The notes beneath the pieces are model-generated. The model made no database searches and was not told where the DNA came from. It worked only from the letters and a program-made list of their open reading frames with translations. Made by a program: the position numbers and the translations under genes. DNA of 64,000 nt from Geothrix edaphica (GTDB lineage Bacteria; Acidobacteriota; Holophagae; Holophagales; Holophagaceae): the NCBI RefSeq assembly GCF_030268045.1, contig NZ_BSDC01000002.1, forward strand, positions 310,001 to 374,000, in the 5' to 3' direction. Below are positions 1 to 7,495 of the stretch, piece after piece. Within the stretch, counting starts at the first letter, position 1; each line of letters starts with the position of its first letter.

Positions 1-1244
1 ACCGCCGCGCCCGCAAGCATCACGAGGGTCCACATGGCGAAGTTCGCCCAGTCCGGCACCACGAGCCGCACGTTCCAGGCCGCGAAGCCCAGCACCACCA
101 GGCCCATGCCCTGCTTGAACCGCGTGAGCCACTCGCCGCTCTTGGGCAGCGCCGCCGAGAAAGTGCCCACCGCCAGGAACAGCACGCCCATGCCCAGGGC
201 GAAGACGAAGAGCTTGAGGCCGCCCATGAAGACGTCGCCCTGCTGGGCGATGCCCACCAGCACCGCGCCAATCACGGGCCCCACGCAGGGCGCCGACAGG
301 GGCCCCAGCACCAGGCCCATGAGGAAGGCGCCTCCAAAACCCTTCCGGGACCCATCCCCCTGCAGCTTCAGCGCGAGGCCCTGGGGCAGGGCGATCTCGA
401 AGGCCCCGAAGAGCGACAGCGCGAAAGCCGCGAAGAGCAGCGAGACGGGGATGAGGAAGGCCGGCTTCTGCGCGAAGGCCCCGAAGGCCGCTCCGCTGCG
501 GGCCGCCAGGACGCCCAGCGTCGTGTAGGTCACGGCCATGCCCAGCACCAGCATGGCCGACAGCGCGAAACCCCGGGCCTTGCCACTGCCCTTGGCCCCC
601 ACGATGGCCATGGTGATGGGGATCATCGGGTACACGCAGGGCGTCAGCGAGGCGCCCATGCCCGCCAGGAAGACCAGGACCAGGGACCAGACTAGGCCCG
701 AGTGCCCGGATGCGGGCGCAGGCGTGGCCGCCTGCGCCGGGGGAAGAGATGAAGCCAGAGGGGCCGTAGGCTCCGCCGTTTTTTCCACCGGAGAAACCGC
801 AGGTTTCTCCGCCGCCACGGCCGCGGGCGCGGCACTCGGAATCTCCGACGCCTTCACCTCCAGTGTCCGCGTGGTGGGCGGGAAACAGACGCCGCCTTCG
901 CCCTCGGTGCAGGGCTGGTAGGTGACCTCCAGCTTCACCGTGCCCGCGAGGCCTTCGCCGCGCACCGGGATGCGCACGGTGCCGTGCCAGATGCCGTCGC
1001 CGATCTCGTCCTTGGCATCCGTGGCGGGCAGGGGCCCGACCTTCACGGCCCCCGGCCCGCCCTTCTTCGCCACTTCCATGAACGAAGCCTTCAGGTGGGC
1101 CCCCGCGGGCACCTTGAGCACCACGGCCCCCTTCTGGAAGGCCAGGCTCACACTCCCCATGGCATCGAAGGCGGGATCCGCCCTCTGGGCCCAGGCGACC
1201 GCCGTCAGCAGCAGGCTCAACAGCAGCGTGGTCAGGCTCCGCAT
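1..1244 (-). CDS. dsbD: Thiol:disulfide interchange protein DsbD (partial, C-terminus beyond the window edge)
   Basis: DsbD carries reducing electrons from cytoplasmic thioredoxin across the inner membrane to periplasmic thiol proteins. The 414 visible codons begin with a signal peptide (residues 1-19, ending VAWAQ), then the periplasmic N-terminal domain with its redox cysteine pair C112 and C120 in a VTYQPC...CFPP context. A Pro/Ala-rich linker (about 133-180) leads to the membrane domain, whose catalytic cysteines sit in LTPCVYP (C203) and LSAPCVGP (C320). The C-terminal thioredoxin domain would lie to the left of the window. The ATG at 1244 has GGAGG upstream. The linker contains a perfect palindrome at 789-811. 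Family membership is secure. Confidence 0.95.
   Translation of the reverse strand, partial: MRSLTTLLLSLLLTAVAWAQRADPAFDAMGSVSLAFQKGAVVLKVPAGAHLKASFMEVAKKGGPGAVKVGPLPATDAKDEIGDGIWHGTVRIPVRGEGLAGTVKLEVTYQPCTEGEGGVCFPPTTRTLEVKASEIPSAAPAAVAAEKPAVSPVEKTAEPTAPLASSLPPAQAATPAPASGHSGLVWSLVLVFLAGMGASLTPCVYPMIPITMAIVGAKGSGKARGFALSAMLVLGMAVTYTTLGVLAARSGAAFGAFAQKPAFLIPVSLLFAAFALSLFGAFEIALPQGLALKLQGDGSRKGFGGAFLMGLVLGPLSAPCVGPVIGAVLVGIAQQGDVFMGGLKLFVFALGMGVLFLAVGTFSAALPKSGEWLTRFKQGMGLVVLGFAAWNVRLVVPDWANFAMWTLVMLAGAA
789..811. repeat. Perfect 10-bp palindrome inside the dsbD linker
   Basis: CGGAGAAACC, a 3-nt GCA loop and GGTTTCTCCG form a perfect hairpin inside the dsbD reading frame. It encodes about residues 145-152 (AEKPAVSP) of the flexible linker between the periplasmic and membrane domains. 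The position, in a tolerant low-complexity linker, fits an inserted palindromic element, but that is inference. Confidence 0.6.
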
Positions 1245-1329
1245 GGGTCCTCCAGGAAGGCCCATCTTACATGGCCCCATGGCGGCCGCTCCACCGGCCA
1301 CCGCAGTGGAGACCCAGAGCTGGCTTGGA

Positions 1330-1806
1330 TCAGGAGAACCCGCCGGCCGCCCGCTGGACGAAGTTCTGGAGCCCCATCTGGCCGATGAGATCCAGCTGGG
1401 TCTCCAGCCAGTCCACGTGTTCCTCCTCGCTCTCCAGGATGTCCTGGCAGAGGTCGCGGCTCACATAGTCGCGGATGCCCTCGGCGTAGGCGATGGCCTC
1501 GCGCAGGTCCTTCATGGCGTCCATCTCCAGGGCCAGGTCCCCCTCCAGGATCTCCTTGGGGTTCTGGCCGATGCGGAGCTTGTTCAGGTCCTGCATGCTG
1601 GGCAGGCCCTCCAGGAAGAGGATCCGCTCCACCAGCCGGTCCGCATGCTTCATCTCGTCGATGGATTCCTTGTACTCGTGCTCGCCCATCTCCTTCAGGC
1701 CCCAGTTCCGGCACATGCGGGCGTGGAGGAAGTACTGGTTGATGGCCGTGAGCTCGTTGCGGAGGAGCCGGTTCAGGTGCTGGATGACCGTGGCGTCGCC
1801 TTGCAT
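1330..1806 (-). CDS. bfr: Bacterioferritin
   Basis: This heme-containing ferritin of 158 aa oxidises Fe(II) and stores it as a mineral inside a 24-subunit shell in the cytoplasm. All ferroxidase ligands line up with E. coli Bfr numbering: E18, E51, H54, E94, E127 and H130, and M52 is the inter-subunit heme ligand. The sequence matches the E. coli protein almost end to end, including the MGLQN motif near the C-terminus. The gene follows bfd after 60 nt on the same strand, so the two are probably co-transcribed. A GGGGAGG ribosome-binding site precedes the ATG, partly inside a small CCCC...GGGG hairpin. Confidence 0.97.
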   Translation of the reverse strand: MQGDATVIQHLNRLLRNELTAINQYFLHARMCRNWGLKEMGEHEYKESIDEMKHADRLVERILFLEGLPSMQDLNKLRIGQNPKEILEGDLALEMDAMKDLREAIAYAEGIRDYVSRDLCQDILESEEEHVDWLETQLDLIGQMGLQNFVQRAAGGFS

Positions 1807-1866
1807 GGGGCCTCCCCTGGAAAGGGGCTCACGATAGCGACTTTTGCCGGTTCTTCACAACGCCTT

Positions 1867-2139
1867 TCAGCTGGCCTTGGCGATTTCGGCCGGTTCACCC
1901 CAGGCGGGCCGGCAGCGGCCGCGGCAGCCCCACGGCGTGGCCAGCGGATCCAGGGCCACGCCCACGGGCTCTCCGGCCCGGATGGCGAGGACCGCCTCCG
2001 CCATGGCGCCCAGGCAGCGGCCGCAGTCCGGCTTGGCGGCCAGGGCCTCGAAGACCGCCGCCACCGAGTCCGCGCCGCGCTCCCGCACGGCCCAGACGAC
2101 CTGGTCTTCGGTGATGGCGTTGCAGACGCAGAGGAACAT
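1867..2139 (-). CDS. bfd: Bacterioferritin-associated ferredoxin (Bfd), C-terminally extended
   Basis: This is a [2Fe-2S] protein that donates electrons to bacterioferritin heme to release stored iron. The four cluster cysteines are in the CVC (C4, C6) and CGRC (C39, C42) arrangement of the BFD-like [2Fe-2S] family, with the typical CNAITEDQV opening. At 90 aa it is longer than the roughly 64-aa E. coli protein; the extra C-terminal part contains two more cysteines (GCRGRC near residues 72-76) whose role is unknown. It is the first gene of a bfd-bfr pair. The upstream region holds a candidate promoter and a Fur-like inverted repeat. Confidence 0.93.
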   Translation of the reverse strand: MFLCVCNAITEDQVVWAVRERGADSVAAVFEALAAKPDCGRCLGAMAEAVLAIRAGEPVGVALDPLATPWGCRGRCRPAWGEPAEIAKAS

Positions 2140-2227
2140 GTCTGACCTCGACTCCCAGTCTAATCAAAAGAGAAAGAGTCTCAATACCAAATAACGTGAT
2201 CATCGGCACAACCGGTAGCCTGGAGCC
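2140..2227 (-). promoter_or_regulatory. Candidate bfd-bfr promoter with Fur-like inverted repeat
   Basis: On the minus strand, TTGAGA (2179-2184) and TAGACT (2157-2162) are separated by 16 nt and could be -35 and -10 boxes for bfd. The -35 box overlaps an inverted repeat GAGA-N5-TCTC (2170-2182). The 15-mer starting TGAGAC matches about 9 of 14 informative positions of the 7-1-7 Fur consensus. Regulation by iron is biologically plausible but unproven here. The plus-strand HD-domain gene starts at the other end. Confidence 0.4.
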
Positions 2228-2902
2228 ATGACGCCGGACTTCCCCTACCCCTGGTTCCACCCGCTGCTGACCCGGCTGCGCACCCACCTGGCCAGCGAGC
2301 CCTTCCCCCGGGACGCGGCCCACGACCTGGGCCACATCCTGCGCGTGGCGCGCCTGGCGGGGGAGCTGGCCGCCGAGGAGCGGGCCGACGCCGAGACCTG
2401 CGTGGCCGCCGCCCTGCTGCACGACCTGGTCTACCGTCCCAAGAACCACCCCGAATCCCCCCTCACGGCCCGCCTGGCTGCGGACCTGGTGCCCCTCTGG
2501 TGCCGGGAGACCCCGGGGCTGGCCGCCAAGGCGGGCGCCATCGCGGCCGCTGTGGCCACCCACAGCTGGAGCGGGGGCCAGGCCCCCGGCAGCCCGGAGG
2601 CCGCCGTGCTCCAGGATGCCGATCGCCTGGAAGCCCTGGGCGCCATCGGCATCGCCCGGGTCTTCGCCACGGGCGCCAGCTTCGGCGCGGGCCTCTGGCA
2701 CCCGGAGGATCCCTGGGCCGAGGGCCGCGGCCTGGACGACAAGGCCTGGAGCCTCGACCACTTCGAGCGGAAGCTCCTCAAGCTGGCCGCCGGCATGACC
2801 ACCGCCGCCGGCCGCCGCCGCGCCGAGGCCCGCCAGCAGGTCATGGCCGCCTACCTGACCGCCCTCCGCCAGGAACTCGATCCCGGCCCTGACCGCCGAT
2901 AG
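2228..2902 (+). CDS. HD-domain phosphohydrolase (YedJ-like)
   Basis: This 224-aa soluble protein belongs to the HD superfamily of metal-dependent phosphohydrolases. The metal ligands are visible in order: H36 in DLGHILRV, the HD pair H65-D66 in ALLHDLVY, H112 in ATHSW, and D130 in QDADRLEALGAIG. The DADRLxALGAIGxAR stretch is characteristic of the YedJ branch. The substrate is unknown for this branch. The gene starts at an ATG preceded by CTGGAG, diverges from bfd, and has no obvious operon partner; the next gene follows after 53 nt that contain two GATAGC-type repeats (about 2900-2950). Confidence 0.85.
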   Translation: MTPDFPYPWFHPLLTRLRTHLASEPFPRDAAHDLGHILRVARLAGELAAEERADAETCVAAALLHDLVYRPKNHPESPLTARLAADLVPLWCRETPGLAAKAGAIAAAVATHSWSGGQAPGSPEAAVLQDADRLEALGAIGIARVFATGASFGAGLWHPEDPWAEGRGLDDKAWSLDHFERKLLKLAAGMTTAAGRRRAEARQQVMAAYLTALRQELDPGPDRR

Positions 2903-2955
2903 TCGATAGCCAGACCTAATGCCCGCTCCCGGATGGCCGATAGCTATACTCAGCC

Positions 2956-3306
2956 ATGCCCTTCACCGTCTCCCTCCGCAGGCCCTTCGTGGCCGATCAT
3001 TTCCATGATCTCCCTGGCTTCCAGGAGGATCGCCACGGGCACAACTGGGAGGTCGAGGCCACTGTGGAACTTGTCTCCGAGGCCGATGAAACCGCCTTCG
3101 CCAAGGCCCTGGATGCCTGGGTGGAGCTGGTGGACTACCACCTGCTCAACGATCTGCCCTCCCTGGCCGGGCGCAATCCCACCGCCGAGCTGCTCGCCGA
3201 GCACGCCTTCCACCACCTGCAGGGCGCCACCTTGAATCCCCGGTGGGTGCGGATCCGCGAGAAGGCCAACTACTGGGCGCTCTGCCGGGCCAGGGAAATC
3301 CAGTGA
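2956..3306 (+). CDS. 6-pyruvoyl-tetrahydropterin synthase / QueD family protein with altered catalytic residues
   Basis: This 116-aa protein matches the 6-pyruvoyltetrahydropterin synthase (PTPS)/6-carboxytetrahydropterin synthase (QueD) fold. The zinc-binding histidines are kept in the ADHFHD motif and in RHGHNW, and the NPTAELLAEH stretch matches the family's NPTxEnla motif. In the positions where QueD carries its catalytic cysteine (four residues before HGH) and its DH catalytic pair, this protein has glutamine and DY. It may therefore bind zinc without the usual chemistry, or catalyse a different reaction. No other queuosine or pterin gene is adjacent. Its stop codon overlaps the GTG start of the deacetylase gene by 4 nt, so the two are probably translationally coupled. 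Confidence 0.75.
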   Translation: MPFTVSLRRPFVADHFHDLPGFQEDRHGHNWEVEATVELVSEADETAFAKALDAWVELVDYHLLNDLPSLAGRNPTAELLAEHAFHHLQGATLNPRWVRIREKANYWALCRAREIQ

Positions 3307-4760
3307 AGATCTCCGGGTCGGCCGCCGCGCCCGCCCTCGGCCTATCGCTCGGTTTATCGCTCGGCCTATCGCTCGGACTGACCCTCGGCCTGACCCTAGG
3401 GTTGGGCGGCTGCACCCGGAAGGCCGCCCCGGCGCCCCCGGCCGCCCAGGTGGCGGCGCCTCTCCCCGCCTGGGCCTGGCACCCCCTCGGTCCCCTGGCG
3501 GTGGTGGAGGGTGAAGTCGCCGAGCCCACCCATTTGGTGCTGGAGGGCCGCTCGCTCCGCGAGACCCGCTTCGCGGAACCGGGGCCCGTGCGCTGGGAGT
3601 TCTTCCGTCCCCCCGAGGGCGAGACCGCCGTGCTGCGCACCGCTGAGGGCCGGGAGCTCGCCCGGTTCCGGTTCGCCCGGGAGGTCGCCCAGGCCCGCCC
3701 CCCCAAGGGCCGGCCAGCCCCCGCGCCGAAGGTGGCCCGGCAGCCCGGCGCCTCTCCGGCCGTCCCTCCGAACGTCCAGCGCGTGGCGCCACCAGCCCCC
3801 CAGCCGGAGCCCCGCGCCCTCAGCCTGGCCCGGTTGCGGAGCGCCCCAGTGGGGCCCCTGGCCGATCGCCGGCCCCCGGCGCCACCCACGGTTCCCGCCC
3901 CCGCACCCACCCCGATCCCCGCGGCGACCGCTGCGGCGACTGGCGCGCGGGCCCGCTTCATCGAGCCCGCCCCGGCAGCCGCTCACCAGGCTCAAGCCTG
4001 GCCCGGCATGGGCGAGGCCCTCAACCTCACCCGCGGCCCCGGCGGGCGGAAGCGCCTGCTGCTCAGCTTCGACGGCGGCTCCAACGCCGAGGTCGCCACC
4101 GAGATCCTCGACACCCTGAAGGCGCGGGGCGTGCGCACCACCATCTTCCTCACGGGCGCCTTCATCCAGCGCTTCCCCGCGCTGGTGAGGCGCATGGCGG
4201 CCGAGGGCCACGAGCTGGGCAACCACACCATGAACCACCCCCACTTCGCGCCGGGCATGAAGCGCGATCCCAAGTGGACCCGCGAGCGGGTGCAGCGGGA
4301 GCTGCTGGAGGCGGACGCGGCGCTGGTGCGCCTCCTGGGCCGCCCCATGGACCCCTACTGGCGGGCGCCCTACGGGGAGCACACCGCCGAGGTCCGCCGC
4401 TGGGCCGAGGAGCTGGGCTACCGGCACGTGGGCTGGAGCGAAGGCGCCGACACCCTCGACTGGGCCACGCCGAAGGAACGCCGACTCTACCGCAGCGGCG
4501 ACGCCATCCTCCAGCGCCTCCGGCAGCGGCTGAACCGCGACGGGGACGGCCTCATCGTCCTGATGCACCTGGGCTCGGAGCGGGTCGAGAAGGACCGGCC
4601 TTCCGCCGGCCTGGGCGCCTTCATGGACCGGGCGAGCCAGGAGGGGTGGACCTTCGTGGCGGTGGGCACCTTCCTGCACGACCTCGGGAAGCCCGCCTGG
4701 GACCCGCAGCTGCGCCTCGCCCTCCTGCAACCGCCCGGCTCCGCGGCCCCGGGCCGCTGA
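3303..4760 (+). CDS. Lipoprotein polysaccharide deacetylase (NodB-fold, CE4-like)
   Basis: The predicted 485-aa protein has a lipoprotein signal ending in the lipobox LGGC (C37), a Pro/Ala-rich spacer to about residue 235, and a C-terminal NodB-type carbohydrate deacetylase domain. Recognisable motifs are SFDGGS (motif 1), GHELGNHTMNH (motif 2, metal histidines), RAPYGE (motif 3), DTLDW (motif 4) and VLMHLGS (motif 5). Motif 1 lacks the second, metal-binding Asp of the classical TFDDG, a known variation in the FDGGS/FDNG subgroup. The likely substrate is peptidoglycan or an exopolysaccharide. I chose the GTG at 3303 because it overlaps the upstream stop and puts a lipoprotein signal at the N-terminus; an in-frame upstream start at 3243 would lie wholly inside the preceding gene. 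Confidence 0.85.
   Translation: MKISGSAAAPALGLSLGLSLGLSLGLTLGLTLGLGGCTRKAAPAPPAAQVAAPLPAWAWHPLGPLAVVEGEVAEPTHLVLEGRSLRETRFAEPGPVRWEFFRPPEGETAVLRTAEGRELARFRFAREVAQARPPKGRPAPAPKVARQPGASPAVPPNVQRVAPPAPQPEPRALSLARLRSAPVGPLADRRPPAPPTVPAPAPTPIPAATAAATGARARFIEPAPAAAHQAQAWPGMGEALNLTRGPGGRKRLLLSFDGGSNAEVATEILDTLKARGVRTTIFLTGAFIQRFPALVRRMAAEGHELGNHTMNHPHFAPGMKRDPKWTRERVQRELLEADAALVRLLGRPMDPYWRAPYGEHTAEVRRWAEELGYRHVGWSEGADTLDWATPKERRLYRSGDAILQRLRQRLNRDGDGLIVLMHLGSERVEKDRPSAGLGAFMDRASQEGWTFVAVGTFLHDLGKPAWDPQLRLALLQPPGSAAPGR
3336..3407 (+). repeat. Six tandem 12-bp units encoding the signal-peptide core
   Basis: Six consecutive 12-bp units (type CTCGGCCTATCG, later drifting to CTCGGCCTGACC and CTAGGGTTGGGC) run in frame through the deacetylase gene. 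They encode LGLS three times, LGLT twice and LGLG once, which form the whole hydrophobic core of its signal peptide just before the lipobox cysteine. Unit 1 and unit 3 are identical at the DNA level. Confidence 0.85.
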
Positions 4761-4784
4761 GGCCCCCGTCGCTGGGCTACACTG

Positions 4785-7355
4785 ATGCCCAGACACCGTG
4801 GAGGCGCGTTGCAGGGGATCGGCCGTTGGATGCTGAGGGCGGTGCTGGGCTTCGTGGCCCTGGTGCTGCTGCTTTCCCTGGCCAGCTTCCATCCGCTGGA
4901 TCCGCACCCGTTCATGCAGGGCACCGCGGGCGCCGGCGTGCAGAACCTCTGCGGCATCGTGGGCGCGGCCGTGGCCGGCCTGCTGCAGACCCTCATGGGC
5001 ATGGGCGCCTGGATCATTCCGCCCTACCTGCTCTGGGAGGCCTGGCCCAAGGAGGGCCATCACTGGCCCGGCCGCCTGGCCTGGCTGTTCCTGGCCCTGG
5101 CCCTGTGGACCGCCCTCGGCGCCTTCGGTAGCCGGACCTGGACCGGTCTGGAGGGCGTGGGCACCGTGGAGATCCGCTGGGGCGGCTGGCTGGGCAGCGC
5201 CCTCTGGCCTGCGCAGCGCCGCTTCCTCGGCCCCGTGGGGCTGCCCCTGCTGCTGGCCCTGGTGGGACTCACCTGCGCCCTGGTGCTGGCCCCGGCCCTC
5301 ACGCGCGCCATCGGCCGGCTGCTCCACCGCTGGCTGGGCGAGACCGCCTGGCCCTGGGTGAAGCCCATGCCGGCCAAGGGCTTCCAGGGCTTCCTCAGCA
5401 TGGTGAGGCGGCCCTTCCTCCGCGGGCGGAACCCCGACCAGCCGGATCTGGACGCGGCGGACGGCGCGGCCCTGGCGGCCCTGGCCCAGCGCCAGCAGGC
5501 CCTGGAGGCCCAGCGTGAGGCCCTCCTCAAGGCCGAGCTGGAAACGGCCGAAGTGCGGAAGCGGAAGCCCGTCATCCGGGCCGAGGACCTGCTGCCGGCC
5601 ATCCAGTCCGTCAACCTCGATGCCGCCCAGACCCTCATCGAGGCGCAGCCCCTTCCCGCGACCTCCGCGCCGACCCCCCCCTTGGCCGCCGACGCCCCCT
5701 TCCGGGCCAAGCTGCTGGCCGAGGCCCCGCCGGCGCCGAAACCCAGGCCCACCGTGGCCAAGCCGCAGGTAGCCAAGGACCGCTACGGCCGGGAGATCGT
5801 CCAGCCGCCCCTGCCGCTCACGGAACCCACGCCCTCGCGTCCCCTGCCCGCCCTGCCCCCCGAGGCGGAGCCCGCCCCCGCCGCGCGGGAGACCCTGCCG
5901 CCTCGCCGCCTCTTCGATCCGCCGGGCCAGCACGCCAAGGCCGATCTGGCCGCGCTGGAGGTCATCAAGGATGTGATTGGACAGAAACTGTCCGAATTCA
6001 AGATCAAGGGTGCCGTCACCGGCATGCAGCCGGGCCCCGTGGTCACCGTCTTCGAGTTCCAGCCGGATCCCGGCATTCCGCTGTCGCGCATCCTGGGCAT
6101 GGAGGAGGACCTGGCCCTGGCCCTCCAGGCCGAGGCCGTGCGCATGGACCGCATTCCCGGCAAGAACCTGGTGGGCATCGAGGTGCCGAACCCCCGGCGC
6201 GAGATCATCACCTTCCGCGAAGTCATCGACAGCCCGGCCTTCCGCGACGCGCCGGGCCTGCTCCAGCTGGCCCTCGGCAAGGACATCGCCGGGAAGCCCG
6301 TGGTGGCGGATCTCAACAAGATGCCCCACCTGCTCATCGGCGGGAGCACCGGCAGCGGCAAGAGCGTGGGCGTCAACGCCATGATCTGCTCCTGCCTCGT
6401 GCGCGCCCAGCCCGACGAGGTGAAGCTCATCCTCGTGGATCCCAAGATGGTGGAGCTGGGCGTCTACGAGGACATCCCGCACCTCTGGGCGCCGGTGGTC
6501 ACCGACATGAAGGAGGCCGGCCGCGTCCTCAAGTGGGTGGTGGCCCAGATGGAGGACCGCTACCGCCGCCTGGCCCTGCTCAGCGTGCGCGACGTGAAGG
6601 GCTTCAACACCAAGATCGCCGATGCCGGCGGCTCGCTGGACATCTCCGAGCGCACGCCCAACCCCCGCTGGCCCGACCGGCCCGCGGTGCTGGAGCCCAT
6701 GCCCCACGTGGTGGTGGTCATCGACGAGCTGGCGGATCTCATGATGGTGGCCCGCAGCGAGGTGGAGGACAGCATCGCCCGCATCGCGCAGAAGGCCCGC
6801 GCCGTGGGCATCCACCTCATCCTCGCCACCCAGCGGCCCAGCGTGGACGTGGTCACCGGCGTCATCAAGGCCAACCTGCCCAGCCGCCTCAGCTACCGCG
6901 TACGCACCAAGATCGACAGCCGCACCATCCTGGATTCCGGCGGCGGCGAGCAGCTGCTGGGCGCGGGCGACGCGCTGTTCCTCCCCAACGGCGCCAGCCA
7001 TCCGAAGCGCATCCACGCGCCCTTCCTCACGGAGGAGGAGACCCTGCGCCTCGTCACCTGGCTGCGGGAGCGGGGCCGGCCCGACTACAACCAGGCCCTC
7101 ATCAGCGCCATGGAGACGGAAGAGGAGACGGCCCTCTTCGACGAGGCGGACCTGGGCGGCGGCGATGACATCTACGTGCGGGCCGTGGCCGTCGTCACCC
7201 GCGAGCGCAAGGCCAGCACGAGCCTGCTCCAGCGCAAGCTGAACCTCGGTTATGGCCGGGCCGCCCGCCTCATCGACCGCATGGAGGAGGAGGGCATCGT
7301 GGGCCCCGACCGGGGCGCAGGCAAGCCGCGGGAGGTCTTCGCCCAGGCCGAGTAA
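4785..7355 (+). CDS. ftsK: DNA translocase FtsK
   Basis: FtsK pumps chromosomal DNA through the closing septum and brings dif sites together for XerCD. The 856-aa protein has an N-terminal membrane region (hydrophobic segments within about residues 15-190), a Pro/Ala/Glu-rich linker (about 220-390), the motor domain with Walker A GGSTGSGKS (about 517-525) and Walker B LILVDPK, and a C-terminal winged-helix gamma domain (YVRAVAVVTRERKAST onward) that reads KOPS/SRS sequences. The ATG at 4785 lacks a good ribosome-binding site; an in-frame TTG at 4809 is preceded by GGAGG at 4800-4804 and may be the true start. Confidence 0.96.
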   Translation: MPRHRGGALQGIGRWMLRAVLGFVALVLLLSLASFHPLDPHPFMQGTAGAGVQNLCGIVGAAVAGLLQTLMGMGAWIIPPYLLWEAWPKEGHHWPGRLAWLFLALALWTALGAFGSRTWTGLEGVGTVEIRWGGWLGSALWPAQRRFLGPVGLPLLLALVGLTCALVLAPALTRAIGRLLHRWLGETAWPWVKPMPAKGFQGFLSMVRRPFLRGRNPDQPDLDAADGAALAALAQRQQALEAQREALLKAELETAEVRKRKPVIRAEDLLPAIQSVNLDAAQTLIEAQPLPATSAPTPPLAADAPFRAKLLAEAPPAPKPRPTVAKPQVAKDRYGREIVQPPLPLTEPTPSRPLPALPPEAEPAPAARETLPPRRLFDPPGQHAKADLAALEVIKDVIGQKLSEFKIKGAVTGMQPGPVVTVFEFQPDPGIPLSRILGMEEDLALALQAEAVRMDRIPGKNLVGIEVPNPRREIITFREVIDSPAFRDAPGLLQLALGKDIAGKPVVADLNKMPHLLIGGSTGSGKSVGVNAMICSCLVRAQPDEVKLILVDPKMVELGVYEDIPHLWAPVVTDMKEAGRVLKWVVAQMEDRYRRLALLSVRDVKGFNTKIADAGGSLDISERTPNPRWPDRPAVLEPMPHVVVVIDELADLMMVARSEVEDSIARIAQKARAVGIHLILATQRPSVDVVTGVIKANLPSRLSYRVRTKIDSRTILDSGGGEQLLGAGDALFLPNGASHPKRIHAPFLTEEETLRLVTWLRERGRPDYNQALISAMETEEETALFDEADLGGGDDIYVRAVAVVTRERKASTSLLQRKLNLGYGRAARLIDRMEEEGIVGPDRGAGKPREVFAQAE

Positions 7356-7495
7356 CCTGTCACGCCTGGATTTTCATCCCCTCGTGAGGTGGGCTGAAAC
7401 TTCCACCATGGTGTCCGTAGACCGTGGTCACAATCCACCTGCATTCATGGGCAAACAACCATAGACTCCAATCGTACTTGACCCATGGAGAATCT

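Noticed and set aside
3396-7016. Very long minus-strand open frame (about 1200 codons) opposite the deacetylase and ftsK genes
   Set aside because: It is the mirror of the G/C-rich third codon positions of ftsK; the product is Gly/Ala/His/Arg-rich without domains, while the plus strand encodes clear families.
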